64,000 bases of DNA from Nitrosomonas sp. (GTDB lineage Bacteria > Pseudomonadota > Gammaproteobacteria > Burkholderiales > Nitrosomonadaceae). This document shows positions 54,005 to 64,000 of the stretch, in pieces. Within the stretch, counting starts at the first letter, position 1; each line of letters starts with the position of its first letter. The translations under genes and the position numbers were made by a program. The stretch is from contig NZ_JAKFWH010000060.1 in assembly GCF_021731985.1 (NCBI RefSeq), forward strand, positions 61,457-125,456. Reading direction: 5' to 3'. The notes under the pieces were generated by a model. It worked only from the letters and a program-made list of their open reading frames with translations. It made no database searches and was not told the origin of the DNA.

Positions 54005-54808
54005 TTATTTAATGGATAATCCAACTCGGCCAAAATCTCCAAAATTCCACCAAATTATAAAAGCCTTACCAACAATATTCTCTTCCGGAACAAAACCCCA
54101 ATAACGGCTATCACTACTGCTGTCGCGATTATCACCCAGAGTGAAATATCTGCCTGCCGGTACTTCACAAGTGAATCCTGTACGATGATACTTACAATTA
54201 TCTCGAAATTCGAACTCCCTGACATTGGAATATTGAAGTCCTTTCACATCCTGATTAATGAGAATCGAATGGCTATCTGCGTTTAAGTATTCAGAGAATT
54301 TGTCGGAATAAATATATCCAAACCCTGACTCAACATATTTGTAGTCGCCCTCGTATTCCATTTTTATCACCTCACCATTCACAATCAATTGTTTATTATG
54401 ATAGGTGATCACATCGCCGGGTAGACCAATAACACGTTTGATGTAATCAATCGATGGATCTTCCGGATAGCGAAATACCAACACATCGCCACGCTTGGGT
54501 TCATTCATATCCAGAATTTTCTTGTTTAGAACTGGAAGCCGGATCCCGTACGTGTATTTATTGACTAGAATAAAATCGCCGACTAATAGTGTCGGTATCA
54601 TTGAGCCAGAAGGTATTTTGAACGGTTCAATTACAAATGAGCGCAGACTAAAAACGATCAGAATGATTGGAAAAAAACTTTTAGGATACTCGATCCACCA
54701 AGGCTCACTTTCACCCGCAGCGCGTTTCTTTTTCCAAAATAAATAATCTAATAAACAAATACTACCGGTAATTACAAGTAGTACAAACAAAATCAAAGGA
54801 AAATTCAT
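54005..54808 (-). CDS. lepB: Signal peptidase I
   Basis: PFKIPSGSMIPTLLVGDFILVNKYTYGIRLPV; RGDVLVFRYPEDPSIDYIKRVIGLPGD; TLGDNRDSSSDSRYWGFV. Confidence 0.97.
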   Translation of the reverse strand: MNFPLILFVLLVITGSICLLDYLFWKKKRAAGESEPWWIEYPKSFFPIILIVFSLRSFVIEPFKIPSGSMIPTLLVGDFILVNKYTYGIRLPVLNKKILDMNEPKRGDVLVFRYPEDPSIDYIKRVIGLPGDVITYHNKQLIVNGEVIKMEYEGDYKYVESGFGYIYSDKFSEYLNADSHSILINQDVKGLQYSNVREFEFRDNCKYHRTGFTCEVPAGRYFTLGDNRDSSSDSRYWGFVPEENIVGKAFIIWWNFGDFGRVGLSIK

Positions 54809-54899
54809 TTTAATTCCTTTGGTAACACATTAAATATTTCATTAAATCGATTCAGCTTTAACTCAAAATTAAATAAAAGAATTCTACTTTTAGTATTCA

Positions 54900-56693
54900 T
54901 TATTTATTATCAACCTGCAAAATTGCCAGAAATGCTTCTTGCGGAATTTCTACATTGCCAACCCGTTTCATTCTCTTTTTACCTGCTTTTTGTTTCTCCA
55001 GCAACTTTCGTTTACGGCTTATATCGCCACCGTAGCATTTTGCCAACACATTCTTACGTAACGCCTTAACCGTCTCGCGCGAAATAATATGCGCGCCAAT
55101 CGCCGCCTGAACGGCGATATCAAACATCTGACGAGGAATTAATTGGCGCATTTTTTGCACTAGCTCGCGGCCTCGATATTGACTGCTGCTTCGATGGATA
55201 ATCAGGGATAACGCATCGACCTTATCACCATTGATCAATATATCCAGTTTTACTAAATCTGAGGCGCGAAATTCTTTGAATTCGTAATCTAATGAAGCAT
55301 ATCCACGGCTTGTCGATTTCAGACGATCAAAAAAATCCATGACAACTTCGTTTAAAGGCATTTCATAGGTCAGCATGACCTGCTTACCCATATATTGCAT
55401 ATTTGTTTGGTTCCCGCGTTTACTAACGCACAATGTAATCACTGCGCCAACAAATTCTTCCGGTACTAAGATCGTTGAAGTAATAATGGGCTCGCGAATT
55501 TCAGCAATTTTAGAAAGATCGGGGATTTTTGATGGATTTTCTATTTCAATCATCGTCCCATCGCGCATCAGTATTTGATAAACCACTGTCGGTGCAGTAG
55601 TAATCAAATCCATGTCATATTCTCTTTCTAACCGCTCCTGCACAATATCCATGTGCAGCAATCCGAGAAAACCGCAACGAAAACCGAAACCGAGCGCTTG
55701 GGATACTTCCGGTTCAAAATGGAGTGACGAATCGTTCAGTTTCAGTTTTTCCAGCGCTGAACGCAAAGCGTCATACTGATTGGATTCGATCGGGTACAAT
55801 CCGGCAAATACCTGTGGTTTTATTTCTTTAAAACCCTGTAACGGTGTTTCGGCTGGACGAATTGCTAAAGTTACCGTATCACCTACTTTTGCCGCATCCA
55901 GCTCTTTGATGCCGGAGATGACAAAGCCAACTTCTCCTGCACTAAGCGTTTCACGATAGAGTGATTTCGGCACAAATACACCCACATGTTCACATGTCTG
56001 CACTGCCTTACTGGCCATTAGTAAAATCTTGTCACCCGGTTTTAAGGTGCCATCCATAACTCTGACCAAGATGACAACGCCAACATAATTATCAAACCAG
56101 GAATCGATAATCAGCGCTTTTAACGGTGCATTGGGATCTCCCTTCGGCGCGGGAATCTTTGCAATCAATGCTTCTAAAACATCTTCAACCCCTTCACCGG
56201 TTTTTGCGCTGACTCTAACCGCATCCTGCGCATCAATGCCAATGACTTCCTCAATGTTGCTGATAACGCGCACGGGATCGGCAGCCGGCAAATCTATCTT
56301 ATTTAAAACTGGAACAACCTCAACACCTTGCTCAATCGCGGTATAACAATTTGCAACCGTCTGCGCCTCAACACCCTGCGATGCATCCACAACGAGAAGC
56401 GCCCCCTCACACGCGGCAAGAGAGCGAGAGACTTCGTAAGAAAAATCAACATGCCCGGGTGTATCAATTAAATTCAATAAATAAACCTCACCATTTCTTG
56501 CTTTATAGTGCAATGCAGCAGTCTGTGCTTTGATGGTAATGCCTCTTTCACGCTCCAAATCCATGGAGTCCAATACTTGCTCTTCCATTTCACGATCGGA
56601 TAGGCCACCGCATAAATGGATAATACGATCTGCCAATGTGGATTTGCCGTGGTCAATATGTGCAATGATGGAGAAATTACGAATATGCTGCAT
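54900..56693 (-). CDS. lepA: Elongation factor 4
   Basis: [57 protein letters not shown]. Confidence 0.99.
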   Translation of the reverse strand: MQHIRNFSIIAHIDHGKSTLADRIIHLCGGLSDREMEEQVLDSMDLERERGITIKAQTAALHYKARNGEVYLLNLIDTPGHVDFSYEVSRSLAACEGALLVVDASQGVEAQTVANCYTAIEQGVEVVPVLNKIDLPAADPVRVISNIEEVIGIDAQDAVRVSAKTGEGVEDVLEALIAKIPAPKGDPNAPLKALIIDSWFDNYVGVVILVRVMDGTLKPGDKILLMASKAVQTCEHVGVFVPKSLYRETLSAGEVGFVISGIKELDAAKVGDTVTLAIRPAETPLQGFKEIKPQVFAGLYPIESNQYDALRSALEKLKLNDSSLHFEPEVSQALGFGFRCGFLGLLHMDIVQERLEREYDMDLITTAPTVVYQILMRDGTMIEIENPSKIPDLSKIAEIREPIITSTILVPEEFVGAVITLCVSKRGNQTNMQYMGKQVMLTYEMPLNEVVMDFFDRLKSTSRGYASLDYEFKEFRASDLVKLDILINGDKVDALSLIIHRSSSQYRGRELVQKMRQLIPRQMFDIAVQAAIGAHIISRETVKALRKNVLAKCYGGDISRKRKLLEKQKAGKKRMKRVGNVEIPQEAFLAILQVDNK

Positions 56694-56796
56694 CAGGATA
56701 TGAAATATAAAAAAATAGATTCCTAGTAATAGGGGAAATTAACGTTGTAAAACTGGAAATTAAAATATTGTATTGACAGTTAAAAGGGGCAGCATT

Positions 56797-57090
56797 CTAA
56801 CGAAATTTGCCAAGATAATCATCTAAAGCTGCCACATCAAGAAAGTAATGACAGATCATTTGGTTAGTCAATGGAGCCATCAGCACCGGAATCTTCTCTC
56901 CATAAAGCGCAATCAATTCTGGATCGGAATCGATATCAACAACCTGAAACTCAAAAGATACTTGTCTTTGCAAATTTTGCAGAGCAACTATCATGTCTTG
57001 ACAAAGGTGACAATCTTCACGTCCATATACGATGAGTGTTTTTACTTGATCCGAGGCAAAGGGAGTTGACTCAATTTTTTTTGTCATCAT
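56797..57090 (-). CDS. Glutaredoxin-like family protein (CxxC)
   Basis: LIVYGREDCHLCQDMIVALQNLQ; DIDSDPELIALYGEKIPVLM; overlaps mucD end by 20 nt. Confidence 0.88.
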   Translation of the reverse strand: MMTKKIESTPFASDQVKTLIVYGREDCHLCQDMIVALQNLQRQVSFEFQVVDIDSDPELIALYGEKIPVLMAPLTNQMICHYFLDVAALDDYLGKFR

Positions 57091-58537
57091 CAGTAAGTTT
57101 CATGGTGATGAACGTCGTAATATCCCCTCTTTTAACGAGCAAAGCGATATTTTTTCCACTTTTTACTTGTTTGAGCAATTCATTAAACTGCTCAACACTA
57201 TTCACATCTTTACTGTTAAATCCGAGAATGATATCTCCAATACGGACCCCTGAACGACTGGCAATACCGGCCTGCATGTCTTCAACCAATAATCCGTTCG
57301 AAATTTCCAATTGTTTCTTTTGCTCGGCTGTAATTTCGCTTAAAGCCAGCCCAAGCCGGTTTGAAGTATCCGGTTTTTTTCCTTGCTTGAGTTTCCGGTT
57401 TTCTGCCGCTTCATCAGATGGTGTTTCACCAACTTCGACTTTTACAGTTTTTAAAGAACCATCACGCCAAATCTGAATAGAAACTTTTGAACCCGGTTTG
57501 GTATTACCGACTGTACGTGGCAAATCAGCGGAGGTTGTAATTCTTTTTTCATCAAACTGCAATATGATATCGCGCGCTTTGATTCCTGCCCGATCTGCTG
57601 GACCGCCTTTTTCCACAGAAACGACTAAAGCGCCATTCCCATCAGACAGACCAAATGACTCTGCTAACTCTTTCGTTACTTCCTGAATCATTACGCCAAT
57701 TCTTCCACGGCTTACTTTACCGCTGACTTTTAATTGATCCGCAATTTCAGTCGCAACATTAATCGGTATGGCAAATGACAATCCCATAAATCCACCCGTC
57801 CGGCTGTAGATTTGAGAATTGATACCAACCACTTCACCTCTCATGTTAAACAATGGTCCACCGGAATTTCCTGGATTGATCGCCACATCCGTTTGTATAA
57901 ATGGAACATAATTTTCCTGTGCCAGCGAACGTCCTTTGGCACTCACGATACCAGCGGTTACGCTATGCTCGAAGCCGAAAGGTGAACCGATTGCAACTAC
58001 CCATTCGCCAACTTTAAGATTTTCTGGATTTCCTTGTGTGACTTTGGGTAAATCAGTTGCATTTATCTTAATTAATGCAATATCTGTTTTTCGATCGGTG
58101 CCGATAATCTCTGCGACAAATTCACGCTTGTCATTCAGCTTTACAGTAATCTCATCAGCGGTTTCAACAACATGCGCATTGGTCAAAATATAACCATCCG
58201 AGCTAATAATAAAACCTGATCCCAAAGATTTAGGTTCAGATTTTCTCGGTGCGGGAAAAGGCTGCATATGCCGTTTAAAAAAATCATAAAAAGGTGAATT
58301 CTCAGGAATACCAGGTATTTCTGGAACAACTTGATTATTCAGTGTAGTTAAATTCTGGACGGCACTAATATTGACCACTGCTGCACCATGTTTTTCAACC
58401 AACCCAGTAAAATCTGGCAACTCATTGGCCTGTGCCAAAGCTGTTGATGAATAGAAAAGTAATGTGATTAATATAAGCTGAAGCATGATTTTCATCCTCA
58501 CAATAAACCTGTGCAAGTAGTTAACGTTTATATGCAT
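57071..58537 (-). CDS. mucD: Periplasmic serine protease, Do/DegQ/MucD family
   Basis: GSGFIISSDGYILTNAHVV; RKTDIALIKI; VAINPGNSGGPLFNMRGEVVGINSQI; two PDZ domains. Likely start MKIMLQL at 58495. Confidence 0.93.
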   Translation of the reverse strand: MHINVNYLHRFIVRMKIMLQLILITLLFYSSTALAQANELPDFTGLVEKHGAAVVNISAVQNLTTLNNQVVPEIPGIPENSPFYDFFKRHMQPFPAPRKSEPKSLGSGFIISSDGYILTNAHVVETADEITVKLNDKREFVAEIIGTDRKTDIALIKINATDLPKVTQGNPENLKVGEWVVAIGSPFGFEHSVTAGIVSAKGRSLAQENYVPFIQTDVAINPGNSGGPLFNMRGEVVGINSQIYSRTGGFMGLSFAIPINVATEIADQLKVSGKVSRGRIGVMIQEVTKELAESFGLSDGNGALVVSVEKGGPADRAGIKARDIILQFDEKRITTSADLPRTVGNTKPGSKVSIQIWRDGSLKTVKVEVGETPSDEAAENRKLKQGKKPDTSNRLGLALSEITAEQKKQLEISNGLLVEDMQAGIASRSGVRIGDIILGFNSKDVNSVEQFNELLKQVKSGKNIALLVKRGDITTFITMKLTDDDKKN

Positions 58538-58742
58538 GTAATTTACCGATCAATTCGGGGAGTATATTCAATTCTCTAATCAGCGGAATGTATGAAGAAA
58601 AACAGGATATTTAACTGAATTCAGGCCAAAGCGCGCATAGTGACACGTCTTTGAATAATAAGCCAGTGTCAGATCAATTTCATTAAACTTTTTAATCCAT
58701 GGCAGGAATACTAATCTACTTAGCGCTCTAATTGGCAAGAAC

Positions 58743-59732
58743 TCAATCTTTCTTGATGACAGAATCCCCGATTAATTTTATAGTTTCCAGCGGCACTTCA
58801 CCAACTGTTGTTATTTTATTATCGCCCAGTATACGAACATATATGTTAATCGCGCCATGGCTTGTAAAAAATCCTGGCAGGGATGCCGGAGCATCTTGAG
58901 TGATCGGCTCTATAAAAACAGAAACTGTTGCAAGTCCATCGGATAAAGCAATGTGATCCACCAGTGTAGGTTTCTCAGCTAGATTACGTTTCATTTCAAC
59001 CAGCTTCTTGAAGCCAGCAGGCAGATTCATGACTTGCCACTTCAATTCACCCGCTTTTAAAAAGGAAGTAATTAAATCAGTTACCTTCCATTCTTCTTGA
59101 ACCATGGATTGATTCGGCTTCAATGAATCGGAATGAATCTCTCCGCCAATTTCCAGTTGCGCAAAAGCGAATTGTTCAATGATTTCGCTACCATTTACCA
59201 CTGCGGCTTTCAGTAGCAAACCCGTTTCAACATCAATCCAGAATTGATGGCCATGACGTAAAGAATCTCTTGGTATCAGCGACAGAACTTGACATTGATG
59301 ATCCGTTACCCGTTCAAGCTTGTCTTCTTTAACGTAATAGTTTTCATCAATAACATTATCAAAAGGCCGGGGAAGAATATCAGGAAAAAACTTACGGAAC
59401 CAGCGCTTCTCCGTGAATATTCTTCTACTCTCCGGCAGGTAACATTTCATCTCATCGTTATTACGAAAAACGATTCGCGGCGATCCATCTAAAACCTCGA
59501 TTCTCTCACGTTCACTGATTGAATCGACTTTGTGAACGATACGTGACGTTTCTATATGACCATCAGCATAGTAAACAAATGTCCCAGAATAATTGTGTCG
59601 GCGCGGCGCATCGGCCATTCTCTTCAACCAATTAAGTGCACTTTCAGATGAACGGGGTAACTCTTGCGCGAATGTTGCTGGAAAACCAAATGCTAACAAT
59701 AAAAACAGCGCGACTATTTTACGACTAATCAT
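58743..59732 (-). CDS. rseB: Sigma-E regulatory protein MucB/RseB
   Basis: NWLKRMADAPRRHNYSGTFVYYADGHIETSRIVHKVD; in the rpoE operon. Confidence 0.92.
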   Translation of the reverse strand: MISRKIVALFLLLAFGFPATFAQELPRSSESALNWLKRMADAPRRHNYSGTFVYYADGHIETSRIVHKVDSISERERIEVLDGSPRIVFRNNDEMKCYLPESRRIFTEKRWFRKFFPDILPRPFDNVIDENYYVKEDKLERVTDHQCQVLSLIPRDSLRHGHQFWIDVETGLLLKAAVVNGSEIIEQFAFAQLEIGGEIHSDSLKPNQSMVQEEWKVTDLITSFLKAGELKWQVMNLPAGFKKLVEMKRNLAEKPTLVDHIALSDGLATVSVFIEPITQDAPASLPGFFTSHGAINIYVRILGDNKITTVGEVPLETIKLIGDSVIKKD

Positions 59733-60292
59733 CTACCATATCTTTCGTGATATTCGGTTACACTATTAACATTAGTAGCTTGCCCGCGCATCGTGACCCC
59801 TGGAGAGAATTCTCTATGTACAAACAGATAATCATTAATTTCAATCGGGGGATGGGAATGATTATGTATTGCTGTTGGTGATGATAATGATGATGAAACT
59901 GGGATCGGCGCTATAGACAAATTATGATTATAATTCGGTTGTTCAGCCATGATTATTTGCTGGGGTTCATGTAAATTTTGCATGACTAACCAAGCTGAGA
60001 CCATCGCTATCACAGAAGCTGCCACTGAAAATGCATAGACTTTCCGCTTCAGTTTTTTTTCTAAGTTAGATATATTTGGAGAAAGTACGGTTGGTTCGGC
60101 TTTTAATCTCTGACTAACGCCAGAAGATATGTTCATTGATAATTTGGATGATTGCCGCAATGTATCACCGATCAAATGATAAGCTTCCCATTCCCCCTGT
60201 AAATCATCATCCTTTCTTATTGCTTCAATAATATTTGAAACATCTCGTTGATTAAGTTCACCATCCATTAATGCAGATATTTTACTTTTCAC
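59729..60292 (-). CDS. rseA: Anti-sigma-E factor RseA/MucA
   Basis: KSKISALMDGELNQRDVSNIIEAI; DLQGEWEAYHLIGDTLRQ; single TM. Confidence 0.92.
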   Translation of the reverse strand: MKSKISALMDGELNQRDVSNIIEAIRKDDDLQGEWEAYHLIGDTLRQSSKLSMNISSGVSQRLKAEPTVLSPNISNLEKKLKRKVYAFSVAASVIAMVSAWLVMQNLHEPQQIIMAEQPNYNHNLSIAPIPVSSSLSSPTAIHNHSHPPIEINDYLFVHREFSPGVTMRGQATNVNSVTEYHERYGR

Positions 60293-60293
60293 A

Positions 60294-60893
60294 TTACCAC
60301 CTCTTGTCTTTACTAGTCCCTAATAAAGGACGCAGCTGTTCAGATATCGCTTCTCGTGCACGAAATATACGCGAACGCACTGTCCCTATGGGACAGTCCA
60401 TAATATTCGCAATTTCTTCATAACTTAATCCATCAATCTCTCTTAAAGTAATTGCAGTACGCAATTCTTCAGGCAATGAGTCCAGTGTTTGATTAACTGT
60501 TTGAGCAATTTGTTTGCTCATCAGTTCACTTTCCGGTGTATTCATTTCCTTTAATAAACCGCTATCCTCAAAGTCCTCAGCGTCCTCATTATCAAACCCT
60601 TGCAAAACAGGAAGCTTACGTCCCTGAGATACCAGAAAATTCTTAGCAGTATTGATACCAATCCGGTATAACCATGTGTAAAAAGCACTATCTCCGCGAA
60701 ATGAAGGTAATGCCCTATATGCTTTAATAAAAGCTTCTTGCGTAACATCCTCAACTTCAGCTGAATCGCGTATAAATTGCGATAACAAGCGAGCCAGCTT
60801 ACGCTGATACTTAATGACTAGTAGATCAAATGCATGCTTATCTCCGCCTTGAACTCTTTCTACTAACTGTTGATCGATCTCCCGATCACCCAT
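60294..60893 (-). CDS. rpoE: RNA polymerase sigma factor RpoE/AlgU
   Basis: DREIDQQLVERVQGGDKHAFDLLVIKYQRKLARLLSQF; DVTQEAFIKAYRALPSFRGDSAFYTWLYRI; ANIMDCPIGTVRSRIFRAREAI. Confidence 0.97.
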   Translation of the reverse strand: MGDREIDQQLVERVQGGDKHAFDLLVIKYQRKLARLLSQFIRDSAEVEDVTQEAFIKAYRALPSFRGDSAFYTWLYRIGINTAKNFLVSQGRKLPVLQGFDNEDAEDFEDSGLLKEMNTPESELMSKQIAQTVNQTLDSLPEELRTAITLREIDGLSYEEIANIMDCPIGTVRSRIFRAREAISEQLRPLLGTSKDKRW

Positions 60894-61169
60894 ACCACAT
60901 AATCCCTGAGCATTTGAATGAATTTATAATTTTATTCTTGTTCCATTGAATGTAGCATAATGACACAACAGAACAAGTATACCTATCCAAATCAATCTCG
61001 GGAACTACGTAACTACATCTCATACTTTCCAAAGACAATTAACCCTGTTAATTAGTTCACTATTTGACTCCCTGATATCAAAACAAAACTAATCTTTGAA
61101 TACAGGCATGCAGCGCAGTGAGTCTGCTATTATTCAGACCTCTAGTTATTTAAAGATCACCCCCGCTTA

Positions 61170-62768
61170 ATGTCTAAAAACAATTTTGATACGCTTATTA
61201 TTGGCAGCGGATTGGCTGGATTCTCACTCGCATTGCATTTAGCACAGCACAAAAAGATATGTATCATAACTAAGCAAACTGCTGATTCAGGCGCCAGTTC
61301 ATGGGCACAAGGCGGTATTGCAGCGGCGCTATCAAATGATGACTCCCCATCAAAGCATGTTCAAGATACGCTAATCGCCGGAGCGGGTTTATGCGATGAA
61401 GAAATCACTCGCTATGTTGCTGAAAATGCGGCTAACGCAATACACTGGTTGATAGACCAAGGTGTCATTTTCACCAGCGATCAGAAAAATGAAACGGGAT
61501 ATCACCTTACCAAAGAAGGTGGTCATAGCATGCGGCGAATTATTCACAGCGGTGATGCAACGGGAAAAGCTGTACAACAAGCATTAATCCAGAAAATAAG
61601 AACGCACCCGAATATTTCCGTATTGGAACATCATATCGCGATTGATCTAATCACCAGTGACAAACTACCTGATTATGCGGATACGCAGCACAAACGATGC
61701 TTTGGCGCTTACGTTCTCGACAAGAAAAAAGATCAAGTACTGACATTTACAGCACAAAACACCGTGCTCGCAACAGGCGGGGCCAGCAAAGTTTATCTCT
61801 ATACCACAAATCCAGATACAGCGACTGGCGATGGAATTGCGATGGGTTGGCGGGCAGGTTGTCGAATAGCCAATATGGAATTTATTCAATTTCACCCGAC
61901 TTGTCTTTATCATCCCCATGCAAAATCATTTTTAATCAGCGAAGCCGTCCGTGGCGAAGGTGGGTTATTGAAACTCTCTAATGGTGATCGCTTCATGCCC
62001 TGGCACGATCAACGCGCGGAACTAGCACCCCGTGATATTGTCGCTCGCGCCATTGATTTTGAAATGAAAAAAAGGGGATTGGATTGCGTCTATCTGGATA
62101 TATCCCATAAACCAGCCAGCTTTCTAAAAGAACATTTCCCAACAATTTACGCCCGCTGTCTGGAACTGGGAATCGATATTACCAAAGAACCGATTCCTGT
62201 TGTTCCCGCTGCACACTACACGTGCGGCGGTGTTGTTACCGACAAGCATGGCAAAACTGACTTAAATAATCTCTATGCCATCGGAGAAACCGCGCATACG
62301 GGATTACATGGTGCCAACCGCTTAGCCAGTAACTCACTGCTAGAATGCCTGGTATTGGCCCAAGCTGCAGGTAACAACATTCGCAATCAAGATGCAAATG
62401 AGTTACCAAAATTGCCTGATTGGGATGAAAGCCGTGTTACAGACGCCGATGAAGAAATCGTCATTGCACACAATTGGGATGAATTACGTCGTTTTATGTG
62501 GAATTATGTCGGCATTGTCCGCACTACAAAACGGCTACAGCGGGCTCAGCGCCGCATTGAGTTATTACGAGAAGAAATCAATGAATACTATACAAATTTT
62601 CGCGTCACAAGTGATCTGCTAGAGTTACGCAATCTTGTCGACAGCGCCGATTTAATCGTACGTAGCGCAATGCTGCGTCACGAAAGCCGGGGATTACACT
62701 ACAGTAAAGATTACCCGGATACATTACCGATAGCCGAAAATACTGTGCTTCAAAGGGAAATTTTTTAA
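61170..62768 (+). CDS. nadB: L-aspartate oxidase
   Basis: [90 protein letters not shown]. Confidence 0.97.
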   Translation: MSKNNFDTLIIGSGLAGFSLALHLAQHKKICIITKQTADSGASSWAQGGIAAALSNDDSPSKHVQDTLIAGAGLCDEEITRYVAENAANAIHWLIDQGVIFTSDQKNETGYHLTKEGGHSMRRIIHSGDATGKAVQQALIQKIRTHPNISVLEHHIAIDLITSDKLPDYADTQHKRCFGAYVLDKKKDQVLTFTAQNTVLATGGASKVYLYTTNPDTATGDGIAMGWRAGCRIANMEFIQFHPTCLYHPHAKSFLISEAVRGEGGLLKLSNGDRFMPWHDQRAELAPRDIVARAIDFEMKKRGLDCVYLDISHKPASFLKEHFPTIYARCLELGIDITKEPIPVVPAAHYTCGGVVTDKHGKTDLNNLYAIGETAHTGLHGANRLASNSLLECLVLAQAAGNNIRNQDANELPKLPDWDESRVTDADEEIVIAHNWDELRRFMWNYVGIVRTTKRLQRAQRRIELLREEINEYYTNFRVTSDLLELRNLVDSADLIVRSAMLRHESRGLHYSKDYPDTLPIAENTVLQREIF

Positions 62769-62892
62769 ACAATAGCTTCAAAATTTGTTCGAATCGGCTT
62801 TACCTTCAGCACCAATCAAACAAGAGTTGTGACTTTTATGGTGTTGCCAGTCCACAGAAGCCTGCGTTACACTCATCCCCTCTAGTAGTCAG

Positions 62893-63140
62893 TCAGTTCG
62901 AAAAACGAGGATACAAGCGTGCCAGTTTGCGACGAGCATCCTGAGAAGTGAAGCGCCAATTGACGGGAGCAGCTTTGGCATTGCAGGCATTGACATTTGC
63001 CTCTACTTCACGGCGCAGATGATCTTTGTCTGGAATGCGTTGTGTCAGGCACATATTGAACAGCACAGCCAGCTCGATTTCGGCAATGTTTAACCAACTA
63101 CCGTGCTTGTGGGGGTGTAATGGAATTCCAGTCTTCGCGC
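62893..63140 (-). pseudogene. IS630-family transposase C-terminal remnant
   Basis: HPHKHGSWLNIAEIELAVLFNMCLTQRIPDKDHLRREVEANVNACNAKAAPVNWRFTSQDARRKLARLYP, the usual end of IS630 transposases, without N-terminal DDE parts. Confidence 0.85.
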
Positions 63141-63769
63141 TAAAGCGTGAAGAAAAGCCGGTCACTCATCGTCTCAACCAAACTAGCCAGCGCGACACCT
63201 TCGTCACCGCCCGCTTTCTTAGTGTACTCACGCACTCGTTTATCAAACCACTCAAACGCTTTACGCAAACTGTGCTCGGAAGCGCGAAAACCGCGTTGCG
63301 GCAAGTGACCCAGCGGCACCAAATAAGTCTGAAAATAATGATCATTGTTGCGATTCAGCGTCAATTTGCTGCGCGACACCAGCGTAACCGGATCCAGATA
63401 GCCGATATAGGTTTGGCGTATTTGCTCGATACGCTGCTGGTTATTCTCTGGATTGTTCTTTTCTTCAATCAGCCGCTTAAGATTCTTGAGCGCAGTCAGA
63501 ACAATCAGAGTCAGCGTTGTCAAGCGCTGCTGACCGTCAATGACATCAAAATTCTTGTCATCCTGAGATTGCAGAACCAAATAGCCCATATAATGAGCTG
63601 GCTCTCCGCCTTTCTGGATGGTGCCGAGAATATCCATCCACAGATCTTCCCATTCATCTTCCGTCCAACTGTAATCACGCTGAAAACGTGGAATGCGATA
63701 GGTCAGGCCATTACCGATCAGTTTCCGGTAGGTACTGTTTTCAGTTTTAAAATTTGTCGCTGACATCAC
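63140..63769 (-). pseudogene. Truncated DUF262 (ParB/GmrSD-like) N-terminal domain protein
   Basis: YRIPRFQRDYSWTEDEWEDLWMDI; HYMGYLVLQSQDDKNFDVIDGQQRLTTLTLIVLTAL; ends abruptly after ETMSDRLFFT where the IS630 remnant begins. Confidence 0.85.
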
Positions 63770-64000
63770 TCACTCCTTCGTATTCTCTCAGCTTGATACT
63801 TGCAAAACGGTGAATTCTAACTTGCCAGTCTCCTGCAATGATTTCAAACTGGTCTTATCTATTCATTTTATCTCAGAAGTGTCCGGAGATTTAATTGAAT
63901 AGATTCAGTTGGTTATTATTGTTCGACATGGTTATTTGCACATCGGTATTTTTAACCAATTGATCGATAGGTATTTTTTCGAAAAGAGTTAGGCTTAAAA

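Noticed and set aside
63026-63763. Plus-strand ORF of 245 aa
   Set aside because: Antisense to the DUF262 and IS630 remnants, whose motifs are unmistakable on the minus strand.

Overview
The window is a chromosomal segment whose gene content and order look betaproteobacterial, probably a Nitrosomonas-like ammonia oxidiser (inferred from gene content only). Most of it is conserved housekeeping sequence: grpE-dnaK-dnaJ, purB, bioA, gltX with tRNA-Ala and tRNA-Glu, metE/metR, hemA-prfA-prmC-grxD, lpdA, and the long rpoE-rseA-rseB-mucD-glutaredoxin-lepA-lepB-DUF4845-rnc-era-pdxJ-acpS-nagZ block with divergent nadB. Accessory or unusual content: (i) a tightly coupled CHAD-domain / ParA-like ATPase pair followed by a Nudix gene, a candidate polyphosphate-handling system; (ii) an orphan D12-class adenine methylase whose catalytic DPPY motif reads VPPS; (iii) a 624-aa pyruvate-kinase-like protein with residues associated with K+-independence; (iv) a PEP-CTERM phytase-like esterase and a partial exosortase-associated set (acyltransferase, PLP decarboxylase, acyl-CoA ligase) next to a GGDEF/EAL-porin-PstS-like module; (v) a solitary 1277-aa SIR2 protein resembling antiphage sirtuins; (vi) three decayed IS remnants (IS5-like, IS1595-like, IS630-like), the last fused to a truncated DUF262 gene. 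A poly-G tract splits a glycerophosphodiesterase reading frame at the left edge. All calls come from reading the sequence and recalling family motifs; no database search was run.
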